64,000 nucleotides of DNA from Strongylocentrotus purpuratus (taxonomy: Eukaryota; Echinodermata; Echinoidea; Camarodonta; Strongylocentrotidae), in NCBI RefSeq assembly GCF_000002235.5, contig NW_022145606.1:16372254-16436253 (forward strand). Direction: 5' to 3'. Shown here one piece after another: positions 57,814-64,000 of the stretch. The notes below the pieces were generated by a model that saw only the letters and a list, made by a program, of their open reading frames with translations, was not told the origin of the DNA and searched no databases. Numbering within the stretch: the stretch's first letter is position 1; each line of letters starts with the position of its first letter. The position numbers and the translations under genes are program-made.

Positions 57814-59190
57814 CTCTATACTACCCTCTCACAGGTTTTTGAATTTTTGTTGTATTATAACATTACATTCCTTAGCAAAACTATAGTATAAAAACTTGCA
57901 AAATACTTGTTTCACACTTCACTTTTACTTCGCCGGTATCTTGTGTGCAGTCCGAAGGGTTGTAAATGTTTATTAAGTGATTTTTTAGTAAGTAGGCAGG
58001 AATTAGGGACTTCTTAAAAGAGCAAGCTCAATATTCATTTGTTAGCACTGATCTTTTTCTTTAACTCTTATCCTTCCACAGGGCTAATCCCCATTGTGCC
58101 AATCCACAAATCCCCCCTCCCCAGTGCCAAATTTATAACGAGATAATCGGATTAACGCGATGGTACTACCAATAGCGCTTGCAAAACACTTGGCACAGTC
58201 CAATGGGCATGAACAATAACTGCTATTAGGAATGCGTGCAATCATGCAAGAAGCAGAGTAACAGTAGCTTGCTCGCGTGTACAAAGCACAAAGCAATAGC
58301 GTGCATTAAGGCAGGCTATGAGTTAACTCTTAATCTTGTAAACATACAGTGTAAAATACCCTTACGTGATACCAACATCTTACATATTTTCTACAATATT
58401 TACTTGTACATTTTGAAGGTTATTATGCGGGTGAGCGTAGCGACCGAGTGAGAAGATTTTTGCATTTGTGTTAGTCTAAACGCTGCACTCTTTGGCCCTC
58501 CAACAAGTGTGTTGCAGTCTTTAGTCAGTATTTGCTATACACTTGTTTTGTCTGCACTTTTTCAAATTTACCGCAAAAAAAACATTGAGGGGGGAAGTGT
58601 CATTTTGCGAAGTGTGCATTTTGCAAAAGACATGATGAAATATGTGCACAATATCATCATCGCGAGCGTGCAGTTTGTGACATGATGTCGTGTGAAAAGT
58701 CAGGGAAGGACACATACACAAAACCTACATGGGTGCGATGTGACGTGTGCGGACGTTGGCTCCACCTACTTTGTGTTTTGCTCAAAAATTATCCAAAAAA
58801 AAGGACTGTGTAAAAGTATGTATGCCATATTTGTGAAGCGACCTATCAATAAACCTCAATTTGAGTCCACATTCCATTGGCCAGTACCCACATTTACACA
58901 TATAGGTCCCTTTCTGGATTGTCCCCTCCCCTCCCCTCCCCTCCCCCAAAGAACAAATATTGTCAAATTATTACATGTGTGCACAATATATATCGATGTG
59001 TCAACCTTACGAAACGGGTGTTTTCATATTGATTATTGACCTCCTTAAATATATTTATATGGAAGACTTTAGAAGACAACTGAGAGTGTAGGACATGCTT
59101 GGAAGCATCTTCTAATCTTTCCTGATTAAAATGTAAAATGTTGTTCAATTTCTGAATTCTTTGTTAAAAAACTTACTTGCTGGCAATCGT
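57814..59190. other. no gene recognised
   Basis: Only short ORFs without family resemblance; a CCCCTCCCCTCCCCTCCCCT run lies near 58923. Confidence 0.5.
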
Positions 59191-59193
59191 GTA

Positions 59194-59622
59194 CAGGAGG
59201 GGCGTACGCAGGGGGGGGGGGGGGGGGGGTTGGGGGTTCAAACCCCCCCTTTGGTATTTTTATGTATGTAAACCCCCCTAAAAAACCTAAACCCCCCCCC
59301 CCCCTTTAGTTCTTTTTTTTTTTATTTTTTTTTTTTTTATTATTGAAAAAAAAAAAATTGTACTCACGGCTAACCTAAATAAGGAGACCTTACCCCCCCC
59401 CCCCCCCCCCCCAACGACAAAAAATGTCAAATTATGAAATTTCGAGACCGCTTACCGCCCCCCCCCCCCCCCCCCCCCCCCCCACTGAGCGACTTTTCGG
59501 CTGGCTGAGTCGTTGCGATTTTTTTTTGACCTCCAAAAAAAAAAAAAAGTGTCCGCTTACCCCCCCCCCCCCCCAATATTTTAAACCCCCCCCCCCTTGA
59601 AAAAATCCTGCGTACGCCCCTG
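59194..59622. mobile_element. 429 bp hAT-like C-tract MITE
   Basis: CAGGAGGGGCGTACGCAGG at the left, CCTGCGTACGCCCCTG at the right, with the exact 8-bp duplication ATCGTGTA (59186-59193, 59623-59630). C-runs reach about 28 nt. Confidence 0.88.
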
Positions 59623-59784
59623 ATCGTGTATACATGTTTAATACATTTTAAATGTCTAATCGGGTTCAATAATAGCACGTAATGATTGCATTACTTGACA
59701 CGTACTTTACATAATACTATCGGTAAGCGTAACGATTTGCTTTAGTATCATATAACAAATTTAATAAATTACAAGTATGGTTTT

Positions 59785-60717
59785 CCTGAAAATTGCATTT
59801 AATTACAATGTATATTCATCGCTATGGAAATTTTAATACAATATACAACGATGGGCATATAATTGTTTTCAGACCAATGATTTAAAGTGAGAAAAACATA
59901 CATTTAATATTGATGCTGTTGCCGTTCGTATATACATCAACTTCAAATAATAAGTCGCCTTGAAAGTGTCGCAATATATCATTTGTCGGTGAGCTTTTAG
60001 TTTAATGGTGTAGGTTTGTTTGAGACTATATAGCCTTTACACTGTTTCATTAATGAGACATATCTCCAATCAAATTAAACTGAGTGATGTTATCGAACAA
60101 CTTAACGACCTAATCTCCTAAATAAACCTGGGAAACCTGAAAATTGCATTACAAAGTAAAATTCATCGTTAGTGAAAATGTAATACAATATAAAACAATG
60201 GGCAAATAATTGTTTCCAGACCAGAAGAACTTACACGTTATATTGAAACTGTTGCCGTTTGTATATAAATAAACTTGAGATAATAAGTAGCCTTGAAATT
60301 GTCGCAATATATCATGTTTGATTGAGCTTGAGGTATGATGGTGTAGGTTTGTTTGAAACTATAGTTATACAGCCTTTACACTGTTTCATTAATGAGACAT
60401 ATCTCCAATCAAATCAAACTGATTGATGTTATCGAACAACTTAACAATATCAATCTTCTATTCTCCTAAATGAACCTGGGAAACCTGAAAACTGCATTAC
60501 AATGTAAAATTCATCGTTAGTGAAAATATAATACGATATACAACAATGGGCAAATAACTGTTTCCAGACCAATGATTTAAGTGAGAAGAACATTTTATAT
60601 GGAAACTGTTGCTGTTTGAATATACATGAATTAGAAATAATGAGTAGCCTTGAAATTGTCGCAATATATCATGTTTGAGTGAGCTTGAAGTTTAACGGTG
60701 TAGGTTTGTTTGACACT
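59785..60717. repeat. tandem repeat, unit about 350 bp, 2.7 copies
   Basis: Units start CCTGAAAATTGCAT at 59785, 60136 and 60484. Each has TGTCGCAATATATCAT and GGTGTAGGTTTGTTTGA. The third unit is cut at its ACTATA by the next element. Confidence 0.8.
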
Positions 60718-61632
60718 ATACAGTGCGTCCCAGAAAGAAAAAAAACATAGAATATCGATGTTTTATCATAACTTAATCACAATTATAATTAGTAAATGAC
60801 ACATATTTGAAGAGCTTGATTCCAAAAGGAGCTAAATCCATATTTTATCAAAATGGAGTTATTTGTCTTAAAATAGTGTTATCCTACATGGGGACAAAAT
60901 GCACTATATCACATTCGAAAATTTCACCAGGAAGTATGAAAAAATTTAGATACAATATCATATTTCATTCCAAAAGGAGCTAAATCCAAATCGGTTTCAT
61001 TCCAAAAGGAGCTAAATCCACTTTGGGTACTTCTGAGGAAATCATCTTTTTTATTTCTCCACTTTCCCTTTAGCAATGTACCTTCATGTTGTTATATATG
61101 TTAAAGGTATCGCCCTGGACCAATAATATATGATAAGAAAAAAAATCTACCAGCTATTTGCGATTTTTACTAAATTTTTAGATTTTGTGGATTTAGCTCC
61201 TTTTGGAATGAAACATGGATTTAGCTCCTTTTGGAATGAAACGGATTTAGCTCCTTTTGGAATGAAAATGTGATATGTTGTTTACTTTCTTTTCAAAAGG
61301 TGTTTTCAGTTGCGATTTCACTATTATTATTTAAAAGGAAAGGTTTGCTACTAAATTTGAATACATTTCAGTGACTTTATTGAGAAAATATGAATTTTCC
61401 AGGTACAATATCATGTTTCATTCCAAAAGGAGCTAGATCCACGAAAACAAAACTTCTAAAAATTTAGTAAAAATCAGGGAAAACTGGTAGATTTTTTCTT
61501 ATCATATATTATTGGTCCAGGGTGACACCTTTAAAATATATTAAAACATTAAGGTCCATGGCTAAAGGGAAAGTGGAGAAATAAAAAAAGGTGATTTACT
61601 CAGAAGTACCCAAAGTGGATTTAGCTCCTTTT
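60718..61632. mobile_element. composite foldback element with AGGAGCTAAATCC motifs
   Basis: 60718-60812 is a TACAGTGCGTCCC end of the foldback family at 11182. After it, arms 61018-61206 and 61430-61628 are inverted copies. The motif CATTCCAAAAGGAGCTAAAT or its complement occurs at least eight times. Confidence 0.65.
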
Positions 61633-61739
61633 TTTGTCCCCCCCCCCCCCCCCCCCCACTTTGGAAGTCACTCGGCCGCCCTGATAACAAGACAGGTATA
61701 TGTAGTAACTCATTTTAAGCCGAGCTGTTGATATCAAGA

Positions 61740-62280
61740 TACTCCATGGAATCATTCACATCCCAATAAACAAAATCACGTGAAAATCACGTCAATATCA
61801 AGGTATCGACTTGAGGAGAGTTACGTTCTTCAAACACCGGACATTTACGTAAATGTGTTAATACCTTTATTGCACTAGGTAACTTAAAACACACGTACAC
61901 TAAATCACGCAATTGTCACTGCAATATCACCATTATAATAACGTGATTATCCCTACCTTGGAGACCATGGTTTGTAAACCTAATACTCCCGTGTTTGTTT
62001 GGTTATGAAATTACATCTTCATAAACGAAATTATCGCGTCACAGAAACACGTGAAGCGTTAGTGATAGCTTTAGTCAAAGTATCTGCGTGAAATTCACGT
62101 GAATATTACGAGGCTGACTTGAGATGAATCATGTTCTTCATTCACGTGAAATTTACGTCGAAGAGGCAATATGTTACTGTAACCCGCATTCAACCCAATA
62201 ATTACGCAAATGTTACACAATAAATGAATCAAAATAATTGCGTCCTCATCCCGTTTCTGAACATCGTGTCTTGGATCTTC
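61740..62280. repeat. CACGTGAA/TTACGT-rich region
   Basis: Recurring ATCACGTGAAAATCACGT-like words and two related blocks with CGACTTGAGGAGAGTTACGT and GGCTGACTTGAGATGAATCA. Possibly a decayed tandem repeat of about 300 bp. Confidence 0.4.
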
Positions 62281-62293
62281 CATAATTACGTCC

Positions 62294-62957
62294 AGGCGCG
62301 CCGGAAGCAGTTTGGGATTAGAGGGGATGGGGGGGGGGGGGGTGCAAACATCCCAGAAGAGAAAGCTAGTTGCAACTGGTCCAGTTGATGAACCAGTTAA
62401 TGCCAACTGGTAACCCTGGAAATTGAAATGGGCTAAATGATCCAGTTGATCCAGGCCAGTTAGAATTCAACTGGTCTAGCTGAGCCATTAGAACCATTTG
62501 GTAAAACTTTCAACCAGTTGAACAGCAACAACACTTCAATACTGGTACGTCTGTATTTCCAATGTAAAGGCATTGGTAATAAGTAGACTAACATAATTTA
62601 ATTAATCGAAATTTTTTGTATTTTATTGAAATTATTTTGTTCATAGTTAATGTTTCCCTTATTCATGTTTAACTAAATGTAATTTATACGAAGTATCGAA
62701 ATGTCCTAATAACTGGTAATTTATATTTGTAGTATTTTCGAAATGAATAGCATATAACTAAATCATCAGTAATTAAGAAATATGCTGTAAATTCAGATAA
62801 ATTGTTTAAAAACATAGATCTGCACGCACCCCATATTCAATATGCAAATTAATTGGTGTCAGCTGGTTCAACTGGAAATATGCCAACAGTCAGTCATCAA
62901 CTGGTGCAACTGGAAAAATGCACACTCATTTTGCTCCGTTGGGGGGGGGGGGGGGCT
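62294..62957. mobile_element. possible hAT-like element rich in CCAGTTGA words
   Basis: Begins CAGGCGCGCCGGAAGCAG. Clusters of CCAGTTGA and CAACTGG in both orientations lie at 62380-62520 and 62860-62930. No right terminus or duplication could be fixed. Confidence 0.35.
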
Positions 62958-63530
62958 GGCAACTTTGACTACCATCTAAATAGGTGTTTTTAAGACACCT
63001 AATAATGACTAATTTTTCACACTTAAAAGTCACGTATGCCCAGCTTAGATTAATAATCCGTTTGAGTCACGAGATCATCACCGCGGAACTGCTGGCAACT
63101 TTGACTACCATTTAAATAGGTGTTTTAAGACACCTAATAATTACTAATTTTTCACACCTAAAAGTCACGTATGCCAGCTTAGATTAATAATCCGTTTGAG
63201 TCACGAGATCATCACCACGGAACTTATGGCAACTTTGACTACCATTTAAAAAGGTGTTTTAAGACACCTAATAATTACTTATTTTCACACCTAAATAAAT
63301 CACGGATTCACAGCTTAGATTAGTAATCAGCGTGAGCCACGTGATCATAACCAAGAAAGTTATGGTAACTTTGAAACCATTTAAAGAGGTGTGTAAGACA
63401 CCTCAGAATTACTAATTTAATATAACCAGAGATTCACGGACAGAACAATAAGACGATTAGCCGGTGTAAGTAACGTGATTATTACCATCAACCTTGGATA
63501 ACCTGTGAAACCAATCGATAAAGGTGCTTA
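62958..63530. repeat. tandem repeat, unit about 126-144 bp, 4-5 copies
   Basis: Unit starts GGCAACTTTGACTACCATTT at 62958, 63094, 63238 and, diverged, 63364 and 63495. Each has GGTGTTTTAAGACACCTAAT, a palindromic AGGTGT..ACACCT, and GTCACGAGATCATCACC. Confidence 0.8.
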
Positions 63531-64000
63531 CAAGAACAAATAATTACGTATTTATCACCACCATCGGTTAACGGACAAAAAACTCGTTGCTTGGTCAAGT
63601 GGTTATTTGGTCATAAACACTTGATTTACAGAGGTAAGTGGAATCACTTTACTTCAGTCGCGTGATAAATTGGTGGTTTTTAGGCTAGATGAAAACGTGA
63701 ACAGGAGTACCTTTTTTTATTTAAATGAAGGCACGTGTCGATAACGTTTAAATCTAGTTCAAAAGGCACCATACTTTAAAATCACTTAAAATACACTCCC
63801 AAAAGAGGTTACTTTTTAGTGTTTTGTTTATTGGGATAGTAAATAATAACGCTTGTATTATTTGTATCAAATGTTTCTTTGTAACAGTGACATAAGATAA
63901 TCCCCTTCCAGGAAGAAAAAATCCATTGGAATCTAGTTAATCATTTTTAGTCAAATATTACTAGATAGTATGCACCAAATCGCGCCAAATGAGTTTGATT

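Noticed and set aside
1-64000. Retrovirus-like, LTR or Polinton-type elements
   Set aside because: No long terminal repeats, capsid, integrase or polymerase-like coding was recognised; reverse-transcriptase traces are LINE fragments only.

Overview
The window is nuclear DNA from an animal, most likely an echinoderm and probably a sea urchin. The case rests on a large gene with many hyalin-repeat (HYR) exons, a domain greatly expanded in echinoderms, on small phase-1 exons in long AT-rich introns, on tRNA-derived SINEs, and on very many long C or G homopolymer runs inside small DNA transposons. Species cannot be fixed from the sequence. No rRNA, true tRNA, CRISPR array or bacterial-type gene was seen, and no retrovirus-like, LTR or Polinton-like element was recognised.

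The main host gene is on the minus strand, about 35.03 kb down to 10.23 kb. Sixteen exons can be read with splice sites and matching reading phases throughout. In order they encode HYR domains (one diverged copy, then alternating type A and type B copies, then a single HYR and a cysteine-free HYR-like domain), an SEA domain split over two exons with a likely self-cleavage site, one EGF-like domain split over two exons, a transmembrane helix and a cytoplasmic tail. The first coding exon(s) with the signal peptide and the last exon(s) were not found. The product would be a single-pass surface protein of at least about 1150 residues: a membrane-tethered hyalin-like protein.

Region by region: 0-10 kb is repeats (a 2.1 kb tandem duplication, LINE fragments, foldback elements). 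10-20 kb holds the 3' half of the gene (tail, TM, EGF, SEA, last HYR-like exons) with MITEs in the introns. 20.6-28 kb is one 7.4 kb intron filled by a 4.0 kb terminal-inverted-repeat element (here element X). 28-35 kb is the HYR exon array. 36-38 kb is a 1.8 kb element built from TACGCAA-type repeats. 38.5-53.4 kb is a second, inverted copy of element X, split by two later insertions with perfect 8-bp target duplications: a 2.6 kb hAT-like element and an 8.3 kb element with palindromic terminal arrays. The 8.3 kb element carries a possible small three-exon gene and a minisatellite. 53.4-64 kb is MITEs, an element that contains a stray fragment of a HYR exon, and three satellite-like tandem repeats.

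The strongest biological result is the HYR-SEA-EGF-TM gene, whose extracellular array has grown by tandem duplication of a two-exon unit and is now flanked by inverted copies of one transposon. The second is the 8.3 kb transposon with exon-like cargo, whose empty target site is preserved in the other copy of element X.
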